Shown here: piece by piece, positions 9,605-17,092 of the stretch
How the letters are laid out: each line of letters begins with the position of its first letter
Position numbering within the stretch: the first letter of the stretch is position 1
DNA from: Nocardioides lijunqiniae
GTDB taxonomy: Bacteria > Actinomycetota > Actinomycetes > Propionibacteriales > Nocardioidaceae
Direction: 5' to 3'
Length of the DNA: 64,000 nt
NCBI RefSeq assembly: GCF_015024225.1
Contig: NZ_JACJGM010000023.1
Span: forward strand, 1 to 64,000
Program-made: the position numbers and the translations under genes
Notes under the pieces: generated by a model
The model's database searches: none
Seen by the model: the letters and a program-made list of their open reading frames with translations, nothing else
What the model was told of the DNA's origin: nothing

Positions 9605-10432
9605 ATGACGACCCCGAGCCCGCTGATCTCCACCTCCGAGCTGCGCGACCTCCTCGTTGAGGATCATGCCGGGCCCACGCTGCTGGACGTGCGCTACCGC
9701 ATGGGCGGTCCCTCCGGCCCCGAGGTGTACGCCGCCGGCCACCTGCCCGGCGCGGTCTACGTCGACCTCGACGCCGACCTCGCGTCGCCTCCGGGCGCGG
9801 GCGGGCGGCACCCGCTGCCGGACCCGGCGGCCTTCGAGCAGGCGATGCGGCGGGTGGGCGTCTCCTCAGGGCGCCCGGTCGTGGTCTACGACGACTGGTC
9901 GGCGCACGCCGCGGGGCGGGCGTGGTGGCTGCTGCGCCTGCACGGACACCCGGACGTGCGCGTGCTCGACGGCGGGCTGTCGGCCTGGGTCGCCGACGGC
10001 GGTCCGGTCGCCCAGGGGAGCGTGGCCCCGGAGCCGGGCGACTTCACGCGCGCGGAGTTCCCGGGCATGCCGGTGGTCGACGCCGACGGGGTGCTCGACG
10101 TCGAGGTGCTGGTCGACGCGCGCGCCGCCGAGCGCTACCGCGGCGAGGTCGAGCCGGTCGACCCCGTGGCCGGCCATGTCCCGGGTGCGGTCAACGTGCC
10201 CACCTCGTGCAACCTCGCCGATGACGGGCGCTTCCGCTCCGCCGAGGAGCTGCGCGCCGTCTACGAGCAGGTCGGCGCGGTCCCGGGGGCCGACGTGGCG
10301 GTGTACTGCGGGTCGGGCGTGACCGCCACCCACGACGTGATCGCGATGGAGCTCGCCGGAGTCACGGCGGCGCTCTACCCCGGCAGCTGGAGCGGCTGGG
10401 TCGCCGACCCCTCGCGGCCCGTCGAGCGCTGA
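9605..10432 (+). CDS. Sulfurtransferase with two rhodanese domains (thiosulfate / 3-mercaptopyruvate type)
   Basis: 275 aa with two rhodanese folds. The N-terminal copy is non-catalytic (DDWSAH at the loop position). The C-terminal copy has the active-site loop CGSGVTA (about 236-242) whose Cys carries the persulfide. CGSGVT is typical of 3-mercaptopyruvate sulfurtransferases of the SseA/CysA type, but thiosulfate can also be a donor, so substrate preference is open. The sequence ends normally; the next gene is separated by about 160 bases. Confidence 0.9.
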   Translation: MTTPSPLISTSELRDLLVEDHAGPTLLDVRYRMGGPSGPEVYAAGHLPGAVYVDLDADLASPPGAGGRHPLPDPAAFEQAMRRVGVSSGRPVVVYDDWSAHAAGRAWWLLRLHGHPDVRVLDGGLSAWVADGGPVAQGSVAPEPGDFTRAEFPGMPVVDADGVLDVEVLVDARAAERYRGEVEPVDPVAGHVPGAVNVPTSCNLADDGRFRSAEELRAVYEQVGAVPGADVAVYCGSGVTATHDVIAMELAGVTAALYPGSWSGWVADPSRPVER

Positions 10433-10594
10433 GCTCGGAGGGTGAGCGGGGTCACGGCGGCGCCACCCCTTGGGGGGGAGCTGCTCGGGCGCCACGGGGG
10501 CACCGGCCGCCCGTACGACGTACACGACGTGACGGGTATCCGACCCGTCGAAGACGGGCATCGTCACGTCGGCGTCATCCCCGAGGAGACACCC

Positions 10595-10882
10595 ATGTCG
10601 AGCACCACCACGAGCAACCACGCCTCCCAGAGCGACCGCGCCACCCACGACCGGCGCCTCAGCACGGAGACCAAGGCGTCGTTCAAGACGACCGAGCTGG
10701 TCGCCTACGTCGCGGCCGTCATCGGCGTCCTGGTCGCCGCCGCCATGGTCGACCGGGGCGACTTCGGCGCGCAGGAGGCCTGGTTCTACGTCACGCTGCT
10801 GACCATCGGCTACATGGTGAGCCGCGGCCTGGCCAAGTCCGGCAGCCGCGACTTCTACAGCGACGCGAAGCGCGACCACTGA
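10595..10882 (+). CDS. Small membrane protein, function unknown
   Basis: 95 aa. A charged N-terminus (about 1-40) is followed by two predicted membrane segments (about 37-54 and 64-80) and a basic tail. I do not recognise a family with a known role. GAGGAG lies 7-12 bases before ATG 10595. Bases 10433-10594 upstream are GC-rich and non-coding. A strong stem-loop follows 8 bases after the stop, so the gene is probably a single-gene unit. Confidence 0.7.
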   Translation: MSSTTTSNHASQSDRATHDRRLSTETKASFKTTELVAYVAAVIGVLVAAAMVDRGDFGAQEAWFYVTLLTIGYMVSRGLAKSGSRDFYSDAKRDH

Positions 10883-10890
10883 TCCTCAGG

Positions 10891-10924
10891 CGCTGCCCCG
10901 GCCCCTCGAGGGGCCGGGGCAGCG
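10891..10924 (+). terminator. Stem-loop terminator
   Basis: Perfect 15-bp stem (CGCTGCCCCGGCCCC paired with its complement) around a TCGA loop, directly after the small membrane protein gene. No U-tract follows, which is common for actinobacterial terminators. Confidence 0.7.
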
Positions 10925-10949
10925 CGCTTCCCACTGCCAGGAGTCCACG

Positions 10950-11054
10950 ATGTTCCTCTTCTTCAACAACCGCCTCGGCTGCGCCGGCTCGCTGCTGGTC
11001 TCGCTGGCCCTGAGCACCGTCCTGCTCCTCGTCCTGCTGCTCCTCAACCGCTGA
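10950..11054 (+). CDS. 34-residue single-pass membrane miniprotein
   Basis: ATG at 10950 is preceded by AGGAG with 7-base spacing. The product is 34 aa: MFLFFNNRLGCAGSLLVS, then a very hydrophobic leucine/valine helix, ending in LNR. A short aromatic N-terminus, one Cys and one transmembrane helix suggest a membrane-inserted miniprotein, possibly a regulatory subunit. Too short for standard gene callers. It lies directly behind the terminator of the preceding gene, so it would need its own promoter or read-through. Function unknown. Confidence 0.55.
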   Translation: MFLFFNNRLGCAGSLLVSLALSTVLLLVLLLLNR

Positions 11055-11067
11055 AGGTGTCCTGCCC

Positions 11068-11160
11068 ATGATGTTCCTGCTGCGCCTGCTGCTGTGGTCG
11101 GGCGCCTCCGTGCCCGCCCCCCACGACACCGACCGCGAGGGCCCGCTGTCTCACCAGTGA
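11068..11160 (+). CDS. Possible 30-residue peptide
   Basis: ATG-ATG at 11068 opens a 30-codon frame (MMFLLRLLLWSGASVPAPHD, then ten more residues) with AAGGTG about 9 bases upstream. It follows the 34-aa miniprotein by 13 bases and overlaps the 3' end of the convergent reductase gene by 10 bases. The hydrophobic start resembles a short signal or membrane segment. Support is only the open frame, the ribosome-binding-like site and the position. Confidence 0.3.
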   Translation: MMFLLRLLLWSGASVPAPHDTDREGPLSHQ

Positions 11161-13157
11161 ACGCCCCTGAACAGTCGCGCCAGCATGATCTGCACGGACT
11201 CGCGGTCCCCGCCCGTGTCGTCGTCACCCCTGGCGGCGGGCGAGTCGGGGAAGACGTGGTAGGCCAGGTTGAGCAGCCGGAAGGACAGCTTCGGGGCGAC
11301 CGTGTGGGCCACCGCGCCGACGTTGCCGAGCAGCGTGTTGATCTCGTGGGGGCGTCCGACCATGGCCTCGACCACGAGGTCCGCGGCCTGCGCGGGTGAG
11401 ATCGTGGGGAACTTGTCGTAGAGCTTGGTCGGGGCGATCATCGGCGTCCGCACCAGCGGCATGTGGATGTTGGTGAAGGTGACGCCGTCCCCCACGAGCT
11501 CGGAGGACACGACATTGCTCCACGAGTCGAGCGCCGCCTTCGAGGCGACGTATGCCGAGAAGCGCGGGGGGTTGGTCTGGACCCCGATCGAGCTGACGTT
11601 GACGACGTGGCCCCGCCGCTGCTCGCGCATCTGCGGCACCAGCCCCATGACGAGGCGGATCGCGCCGAAGTAGTTGAGCTGCATCGTGCGCTCGAAGTCG
11701 TGGAACCGGTCGTGCGAGAGCTTCAGGGACCGCCGGATCGAGCGGCCGGCGTTGTTGACCACGAAGTCCACCGACCCGAGCTCGGCCACGACCTGCTCGC
11801 ACAGGCGGTCGATCGCCTCGAGGTCGGACAGGTCGCAGGCGAAGACGTGGGCGGTGCCGCCCCGCCGCTCGATGGCGGCGCGCGTCTCCTCCAGCTTGTC
11901 CTTCCCGCGCGCGACCAGCACCGGGATCCCGCCGGCCTGGGCGACCTTCAGCGCGGTGACCTGGCCGATGCCGGACGAGGCGCCGGTGATCAGGACGCGC
12001 TTGCCGCTGAGCGCCTCGCGGATGCGGGGGTCGCGCCCGGTCGACGCGTCGAGGTGCTCCTCCCAGTAGCTCCACAGGACCCCGGCGTAGGCCTCCAGGT
12101 CGGGAACGCCGATCCCGGAGCCGGCGAGCGCCCGCTCGGTGCGGCGGGAGTCGAAGACCGCGGAGAACGAGCTGTGGCCCAGGACCTCCGCCGGGACCCC
12201 GAGCCGGCCGAGCGTCTGGTCGAGCACCACCTGGACCAGCGGGTTGCGCACCACCTGCGTCGCGATCGTGGCGGGCCGCAGCGCCCGGGGGACCAGCGCG
12301 AGCGGGCCGCGGGGCACGCCGCGGTCGATCGGCGTCGCGAACGTCGGGGCGCCGGCCGCGGCGCAGAACGTATTGACCATGTCGACGACCGGCTGTGGCT
12401 CGGGGTTGACCAGGTGGAAGGCCTCGCCGTCGCGGTCGGGCAGGTGGGCCAGGTGGTCCATGGCCGCGGCGACGTAGTCGACCGGTACGACGTTGGTGTC
12501 GCCCAGGTCGACGCCCACCAGGGGCAGCCAGGCCGGCAGCCGGTCGCGCAGCTGCTTCATCAGCGGGAAGAAGTAGTAGGGGCCGTCGACCTTGTCCATC
12601 TCGCCGGTCGTGCTGTCGCCCACGACGATCGCCGGTCGGTAGACCCGCCAGGGGACCTCGCACTCCTCGCGCACGATGCGCTCGGACTCGTACTTGGTGC
12701 GGTGGTAGGGCGAGGGCAGCCGCTGGCCCTCCGCGAACATCGTCTCGTCGAAGCGGCCCCGGTGGTCGCCGGCCGCCGCGACCGAGGACACCTGGTGGAA
12801 GCAGCCGGCCTCGAGCCGACCCGCCAGCTCGACGGCGTGACGGGTGCCGCCGACGTTCAGCTGCTCGTTGGTGGCGTCGTCAGCGGTCATGTCGTAGATC
12901 GCCGCGAGGTGGAACACGTGGTCGATGCGGCCGCGGTGCTCGGCCACCCAGTCCTCGTCGACGCCGAGCCCCGGCTCGGCCAGGTCGCCGACGACCGGCA
13001 CCACCCGCTCCGAGCCCCACTGCCGCGTCAGCGCCTCCAGCCGCGCCAGCGACCCCTCGCGCACCAGCACGAACACCTCGCCGTCGCGGTGGTCGAGCAG
13101 CTCCTGCACGAGGTGGCGCCCGATGAACCCTGTGGCGCCCGTCACGAAGTACGACAT
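11151..13157 (-). CDS. Two-domain SDR, fatty acyl-CoA reductase-like (AcrA1 type)
   Basis: 668 aa fusion of two Rossmann enzymes. The N-terminal extended SDR / NAD-binding-4 domain (about 1-370) begins FVTGATGFIG and has YHRTK as its Tyr-Lys pair. The C-terminal classical SDR (about 385-640) has ITGASSGIG, NNAG, VSSIG and YVASK. The same fusion occurs in M. tuberculosis AcrA1 (Rv3391), which reduces fatty acyl-CoA or acyl-ACP to the aldehyde or alcohol. The product may therefore make fatty alcohols or wax-ester precursors; substrate chain length is unknown. Start ATG 13157 is the obvious one for the dinucleotide fold. Confidence 0.85.
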   Translation of the reverse strand: MSYFVTGATGFIGRHLVQELLDHRDGEVFVLVREGSLARLEALTRQWGSERVVPVVGDLAEPGLGVDEDWVAEHRGRIDHVFHLAAIYDMTADDATNEQLNVGGTRHAVELAGRLEAGCFHQVSSVAAAGDHRGRFDETMFAEGQRLPSPYHRTKYESERIVREECEVPWRVYRPAIVVGDSTTGEMDKVDGPYYFFPLMKQLRDRLPAWLPLVGVDLGDTNVVPVDYVAAAMDHLAHLPDRDGEAFHLVNPEPQPVVDMVNTFCAAAGAPTFATPIDRGVPRGPLALVPRALRPATIATQVVRNPLVQVVLDQTLGRLGVPAEVLGHSSFSAVFDSRRTERALAGSGIGVPDLEAYAGVLWSYWEEHLDASTGRDPRIREALSGKRVLITGASSGIGQVTALKVAQAGGIPVLVARGKDKLEETRAAIERRGGTAHVFACDLSDLEAIDRLCEQVVAELGSVDFVVNNAGRSIRRSLKLSHDRFHDFERTMQLNYFGAIRLVMGLVPQMREQRRGHVVNVSSIGVQTNPPRFSAYVASKAALDSWSNVVSSELVGDGVTFTNIHMPLVRTPMIAPTKLYDKFPTISPAQAADLVVEAMVGRPHEINTLLGNVGAVAHTVAPKLSFRLLNLAYHVFPDSPAARGDDDTGGDRESVQIMLARLFRGVHW

Positions 13158-13186
13158 GCCGCGAGGCTACTCGCCCTCGTGGCCGA

Positions 13187-13285
13187 CCCACGGCGCTCCA
13201 CCGTGGGTTGAGCTGGCGCCACCGGGGGTCGAGGAGGCGCGCCACCGTGGCTTGAGGAAGGCGCGCCAGCGCCTGTCTCGAAACC
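13187..13285 (+). repeat. REP-like intergenic repeat with three tandem sub-units
   Basis: A short hairpin (CCCACGG and CCGTGGG around a 7-base loop, 13187-13207) leads into three degenerate units of 21-24 bases (from 13201, 13222 and 13245). Each begins CCGKGG and carries TTGAG or TCGAG followed by GGCGC. The element closes with GTCTCGAAACC (13275-13285), the same terminal motif as the repeats at 13522-13565 (inverted) and 63405-63555. Confidence 0.6.
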
Positions 13286-13352
13286 CTCGTCCACAGGGGG
13301 GCCTCACCGGCGTCGACGTCGGCACCACGATCGGCCGACGTGGGCGGAGGCC

Positions 13353-13520
13353 TGGGTCTACATCCTTCAGTGCAGTGACGGCAGCTACTACGCGGCAGCA
13401 CGATCGACCTCGAGGGACGGGTCAGCGCGCACGACCTCGGTCTCGGGGCGGCGTACACGAGCCGGCGCCGCCCGGTCCGCCTGCTGCGGGCGGCGGAGTT
13501 CTCACGCAAGGACGACTGCC
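13353..13520 (+). pseudogene. Remnant of a GIY-YIG (UPF0213) endonuclease gene
   Basis: Reading from 13353 gives WVYILQCSDGSYYA. After loss of one G in the GCGG run near 13391-13395 the other frame continues STIDLEGRVSAHDLGLGAAY, then TSRRRPVRLLRAAEFSRKD. This spans the GIY-YIG core (YIL, YYAG, the catalytic Arg/Glu region and the GAAYT segment). There is no start codon at the expected place, one frameshift, and the 3' end is replaced by a repeat, so it is a dead gene. UPF0213 proteins are small stand-alone nuclease-fold proteins of poorly known role. Nothing else coding is seen in 13158-13583. Confidence 0.75.
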
Positions 13521-13521
13521 C

Positions 13522-13565
13522 GGAGGTTTCGAGACGGTTGCTAGCGCAACCTCCTCAACCTCCGG
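13522..13565 (-). repeat. REP-like repeat, inverted copy
   Basis: Contains TTTCGAGACGGTTGC-TAGC-GCAACCTCCTCAACC; the GGTTGC/GCAACC arms form a hairpin, and GGAGGTT/AACCTCC close the ends. It is about 83% identical over 42 bases to 63508-63549 and lies in inverted orientation to 13187-13285, so the broken GIY-YIG gene sits between inverted copies. Confidence 0.65.
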
Positions 13566-13583
13566 TGACTCGTGCCTCGCGCG

Positions 13584-14516
13584 TCATTGGTCGCTCCCGC
13601 CGAACATGATCTCGTCCCAGCTGGGGACCGAGGCGCGGCCGCGCTTCTTGGCCGGCTTGCGTCCGGCGGGCTCGTCGGCGGCCGGGTCGTCGGCCGGCGC
13701 GTGCTCGGCGGCCGCGGCGTCGCCGGCCTCCTCGCGGAGCTCGGGGTCGTCGGAGTCGGGGCTCTCGTCGAGGAAGGCCTCGACCGGCTCGTCGGCGGCG
13801 GGCGGCGCGTCGTCCTTCAGGAGCTCGAGGACGTCGTCCCCCAGCGGCAGCTCGTCGGCAGGTACGGCGGACAGCCGGCGGGTGCGGGCCTGCCGCAGGT
13901 CGTCGCGCGGCTCGGCCGGAGCCGCCGGGGCGGCCTCCTCGGCGACGGCCTCGCCGACCAGCCAGCGGGCGTCGTCGTTGTCGAGCAGGACGTAGCTGCC
14001 CGGCACGTCGTAGGTGAGCTCGGCCGTGCCCTTGCGGCGCAGCGTGCTGAAGGTCGCGCGCAGCGCCCAGCGGCCGTCCTCGCGCCGCCAGGCGTCCCAC
14101 GACACGGCGTCGGAGGTGACGTTGAGCGAGCTGAGGTGGGCCGCGACGGCGTCGCCGAGGATGCGGGCGCCGCCCTCGCCGGAGCCGCGGCGCACCGAGG
14201 AGCGCTGGGCGCGCTGGGCGACGTGCTCGCGCTCGGCGAGCACCGGGCCGGCGTAGACCATGATCCGGTCGACGCTGGTCTGGGCGGACTGCGCGACCGC
14301 CTCGGGTGTCTCGCCGGCGCGGATCCGGGCCTGGATGTCGCGGGGACGGAGGGATGAGTCCATCTGTATCTCCAACTGGCCGAGGCGAGAGGCGTCGCCG
14401 CGGGTCGCGGCCCGCAGGCTCTGGTCGATGTCGAGTGTGAACTCGGCGCCCGCATCGCTGACCAGCAGGAGGCGCTTCCCGTCGTCGCTCACTCCAGCGA
14501 GCGTGAGGTGCGCCAT
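13584..14516 (-). CDS. sepH: Septation protein SepH (DUF3071)
   Basis: 310 aa. The N-terminal SepH domain (about 1-165) starts MAHLTLAGVSDDGKRLLL and includes the helix-turn-helix-like stretch RPRDIQARIRAGETPEAVA. A long acidic disordered linker follows, then the conserved C-terminal motif VPSWDEIMFG. SepH binds FtsZ and stimulates Z-ring assembly in Streptomyces and mycobacteria, acting in the cytoplasm at the division site. The C-terminal motif is the best diagnostic after the domain. CAGGAAG lies about 9 bases upstream of ATG 14516. Its position between parC and ferrochelatase is conserved in actinobacteria. Confidence 0.93.
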   Translation of the reverse strand: MAHLTLAGVSDDGKRLLLVSDAGAEFTLDIDQSLRAATRGDASRLGQLEIQMDSSLRPRDIQARIRAGETPEAVAQSAQTSVDRIMVYAGPVLAEREHVAQRAQRSSVRRGSGEGGARILGDAVAAHLSSLNVTSDAVSWDAWRREDGRWALRATFSTLRRKGTAELTYDVPGSYVLLDNDDARWLVGEAVAEEAAPAAPAEPRDDLRQARTRRLSAVPADELPLGDDVLELLKDDAPPAADEPVEAFLDESPDSDDPELREEAGDAAAAEHAPADDPAADEPAGRKPAKKRGRASVPSWDEIMFGGSDQ

Positions 14517-14663
14517 GGGATCAGCTTCCTGGTGTCCTGCGGTGTGGGTGGGGATGAGCCTTCGGTGCGTCCGAGCCTACGCCAGCCGGACGTCCTCGCC
14601 CGGTCATGGCCCGGCGTGCCCGACGGATAAATCTGCGACCTGACCAGCCACTACGCTGCGGAC

Positions 14664-15284
14664 GTGCCCGGCACCCTCGTGACCCTCGACCTGGTGGGGA
14701 TATTCGTCTTCGCGATGTCCGGCGCCCTCGTGGGCGTCCGCAAGGAGGTGGACGTCTTCGGGGTGCTGGTCCTCGCCGGGACGACCGGCCTGGGCGGAGG
14801 CTTCCTGCGCGACGTCCTGATCGACGCCACGCCGCCCGCGGCGCTCGCGGACTGGCGCTACCTGCTGGTGCCGGCCGCCGGGGGACTCGTCACGTTCGCC
14901 TTCCACCCGGTGATCGGGCGCCTCGAGCGCAGCATCAACGTCCTGGACGCGTTCGGGCTCTCGCTCTTCTGCGTCACCGGGGCTACCAAGGCCCTGGAGT
15001 ACGGCCTCGGCCCGGTGCCCGCCGCCCTCATGGGCATGGTCACGGGCATCGGCGGCGGGATGGTGCGCGACCTCCTGGCCGGCCGCGTTCCCGTCATCTT
15101 CCGCGGCGAGCTGTACGCCACGCCCGCCCTGGCCGGCGCCGCCATCGCGGTGGTGGGCACCCGCAACGACCTCCCGGTGCTGGCGGTCGCGCTGGCCGGC
15201 GCCGGCGTCTGCCTGGTCTGGCGGCTGCTGGCGATCTGGCGCGGCTGGCAGGCCCCGATGCCGACGGGCCCCGCCAGCGTCTGA
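14664..15284 (+). CDS. TRIC-like cation channel family protein (UPF0126)
   Basis: 206 aa, about seven transmembrane helices. Two inverted-repeat halves each carry the conserved glycine-rich motif: GLGGGFLRDVL (about 42-52) and GIGGGMVRDLL (about 128-138). This family contains bacterial homologues of trimeric intracellular cation channels, which conduct K+ or Na+; several members have been crystallised. GTG at 14664 has TACGCT ending 7 bases upstream, consistent with a leaderless message. Divergent from sepH. Confidence 0.88.
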   Translation: MPGTLVTLDLVGIFVFAMSGALVGVRKEVDVFGVLVLAGTTGLGGGFLRDVLIDATPPAALADWRYLLVPAAGGLVTFAFHPVIGRLERSINVLDAFGLSLFCVTGATKALEYGLGPVPAALMGMVTGIGGGMVRDLLAGRVPVIFRGELYATPALAGAAIAVVGTRNDLPVLAVALAGAGVCLVWRLLAIWRGWQAPMPTGPASV

Positions 15285-15299
15285 CCAGTCAGTCGACGC

Positions 15300-16457
15300 T
15301 CAGTCCAGCAGCCGCCCGTTCGGCAGGGCGATCTGCGCACGGGGGACCCCGGCGTCCTCGACGACGAGCTCGCACTCCCCGGTGGTCACCTCGCACCCGA
15401 GCAGGCTCTGGTAGCGACTGGTGATCGGCCCGGACGACAGCACCCCCACCGTGTCGTCGTCCAGCCAGCCGAACGGCAGGGCGAAGCTGAGCGCGGCCGA
15501 GGGGATGTCCAGAGGCACCGTGGTGCCGTCGACGCCGATGACCCGTGCCTCGGTGCGGCCGCCGTTCTCGATGTCGGGCAGCGGAGCCGCGTAGGCGAAC
15601 CACGCGCCGTCGGGCGACAGCTCGCCCTCGACGGCGGTCACGCCGGGCAGCCGGACCGCCGACTCGCGCGTGGTCCCGACAGCCACGCCCCTGCCGTCAC
15701 GGAACGCGATCACCCCGTCCTCCACGTCGAGGATGTCGCGCCCGTCGACGGCGTCGGGGTCGATGACCTCGGTGTCCTGGGTCGCGAGGTCGACGGCGAC
15801 CGCCCCGCGGACGTCGCGCCAGTAGGCGGTGCCCCCGTCGAGGGCGTAGAAGTACGCCGGGTCGGCGCCGTCGGCGGCCGAGTCCATGCCGTCGGAGGTC
15901 TCTCCGCCGGCGAACGTCGCCTCGTCGTTGGTGCTCTGGTCGAACGTCATGAACGCCGGCGCGGGCCCGCTGGTGTCGTCGACCCACCCGACCAGCGCGC
16001 TCCCGGCGTCGGTGACCAGGTGGGGGTCGGTCGCGTCGGTCCGGCCGATCGGGTCCACGTCGCCGTCGGTCACGGAGTAGACCGTGCCCTCGGGGTCGGC
16101 GAAGACGTAGCCGTGCGTGGTCGCGACGTAGGCCCGGACCTCGTGGCCCACGTCCAGCGCGTCGTCGCCGGCCAGGATCACCGACGAGGTGGCCCAGGAC
16201 ACCACGCCGTTGGGCAGGGTCTCGGTCGCTCCGTCGCTGGGGTCGACGCTGGGACCCGGAGCGGCGTCGCCGTCCCGCAGCGTCGGGACGACCACGGCCG
16301 CCGCGAGGGCCAGGGCGGCGAGGGCGCCACCGGCCACGGCACCGCGCCGGCGCCGCACCCGGCGGTCGCCCGCTCGCACCAGCGCGTCGACGTCGCTCGC
16401 GGGGAAGTCCGTGCCGGCGGCACGGTCGTGCAGCAGGTCGCGCAGCTTGTCGGTCAT
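15300..16457 (-). CDS. Membrane-anchored partner of sigma factor, beta-propeller-like extracytoplasmic domain
   Basis: 385 aa. A cytoplasmic N-terminus (about 1-39) rich in Arg (GDRRVRRRR) leads to one membrane helix (about 40-60). A long acidic extracytoplasmic region then has repeated short beta-strand patterns (GTVYSVTDGD, PDGAWFAYAA) resembling a propeller. The start ATG overlaps the stop of the SigE-family sigma gene by 4 bases (ATGA), so the two are co-expressed. No zinc anti-sigma (HxxxCxxC) motif is present. By position it is a candidate anti-sigma or sensor protein, but that is inference. A relative occurs at 36691-38043. Confidence 0.7.
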   Translation of the reverse strand: MTDKLRDLLHDRAAGTDFPASDVDALVRAGDRRVRRRRGAVAGGALAALALAAAVVVPTLRDGDAAPGPSVDPSDGATETLPNGVVSWATSSVILAGDDALDVGHEVRAYVATTHGYVFADPEGTVYSVTDGDVDPIGRTDATDPHLVTDAGSALVGWVDDTSGPAPAFMTFDQSTNDEATFAGGETSDGMDSAADGADPAYFYALDGGTAYWRDVRGAVAVDLATQDTEVIDPDAVDGRDILDVEDGVIAFRDGRGVAVGTTRESAVRLPGVTAVEGELSPDGAWFAYAAPLPDIENGGRTEARVIGVDGTTVPLDIPSAALSFALPFGWLDDDTVGVLSSGPITSRYQSLLGCEVTTGECELVVEDAGVPRAQIALPNGRLLD

Positions 16458-17023
16458 CGGTTCACCACCGTGTCGGTCTGGGGGAGGAGGTCGTCGGCGG
16501 CGTCGCCCAGGTGCGCGCGCAGACTGGAGAGACCGGCCGCGACCTGGCTCTTGACCGTGCCGACGGCACAGCCCATCGCGTGCGCGGTCTGAGCCTCGGT
16601 GAGGTCCTCGTAGTAGCGCAGGACGATCGCGGCCCGCTGCCGGGGCGGGAGCCGCCGCAGCCCCTGCCAGAGCCACTCGCTCTGCGCCACGCTGTCCGCG
16701 TGCCCGGGCACGGAGCCGCCAGGGCCGCCCGGGCCACCCGGGCCGCCAGAGCCGCCCAGGTCCTCGGCGAGGATCCCGGGTCGCTCGTGGGTCCAGCTGC
16801 GCCGCCGGAACCACGAGATCGCGGTGGTGGTGATCGCCTTGCGGCAGTAGGCCTCGGCGTTCGCCGGGTCGCGCAGGCGCGGCCAGGCCGCGTAGGTCTT
16901 GACCAGGGCCTCCTGCACGAGGTCCTGGGCGAGCGCGGTGTCGCCCACCATGAGGTACGCCGCCCGGTGCAGGGCCGCCGAGCGCGCGGTGACGAGCTCC
17001 GCGAACTCCTCACGCCTGCTCAT
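16454..17023 (-). CDS. SigE-family ECF RNA polymerase sigma factor
   Basis: 189 aa. Sigma-2 (about 10-75; TARSAALHRAAYLMVGD, DLVQEAL) recognises the -10 element. Sigma-4 (about 118-172; RLPPRQRAAIVLRYYEDLTE, VGTVKSQ) recognises the -35 element. The linker contains an unusual run GGSGGPGGPGGPGGS encoded by a short in-frame nucleotide repeat (about 16720-16762). Belongs to the group annotated as SigE family in Streptomyces and Nocardioides. Downstream and overlapping is the membrane partner that may control it. Target promoters unknown. Confidence 0.88.
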   Translation of the reverse strand: MSRREEFAELVTARSAALHRAAYLMVGDTALAQDLVQEALVKTYAAWPRLRDPANAEAYCRKAITTTAISWFRRRSWTHERPGILAEDLGGSGGPGGPGGPGGSVPGHADSVAQSEWLWQGLRRLPPRQRAAIVLRYYEDLTEAQTAHAMGCAVGTVKSQVAAGLSSLRAHLGDAADDLLPQTDTVVNR

Positions 17024-17092
17024 GTCTGGCCTCTCGTCATGTACCCCAGACGCGGTGAGGCCCCCGGAAGGTTCGGTCGGGCTCGCGAGGGG

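Noticed and set aside
10534..10539. GGGTAT resembling a SigB-type -10 element upstream of the small membrane protein
   Set aside because: No matching GnnTT -35 element at 14-16 bases; one hexamer in GC-rich DNA is weak evidence.
16720..16762. Minisatellite or CRISPR-like array
   Set aside because: The short repeats are in frame within the sigma-factor linker; no spacers or palindromic repeats are present.
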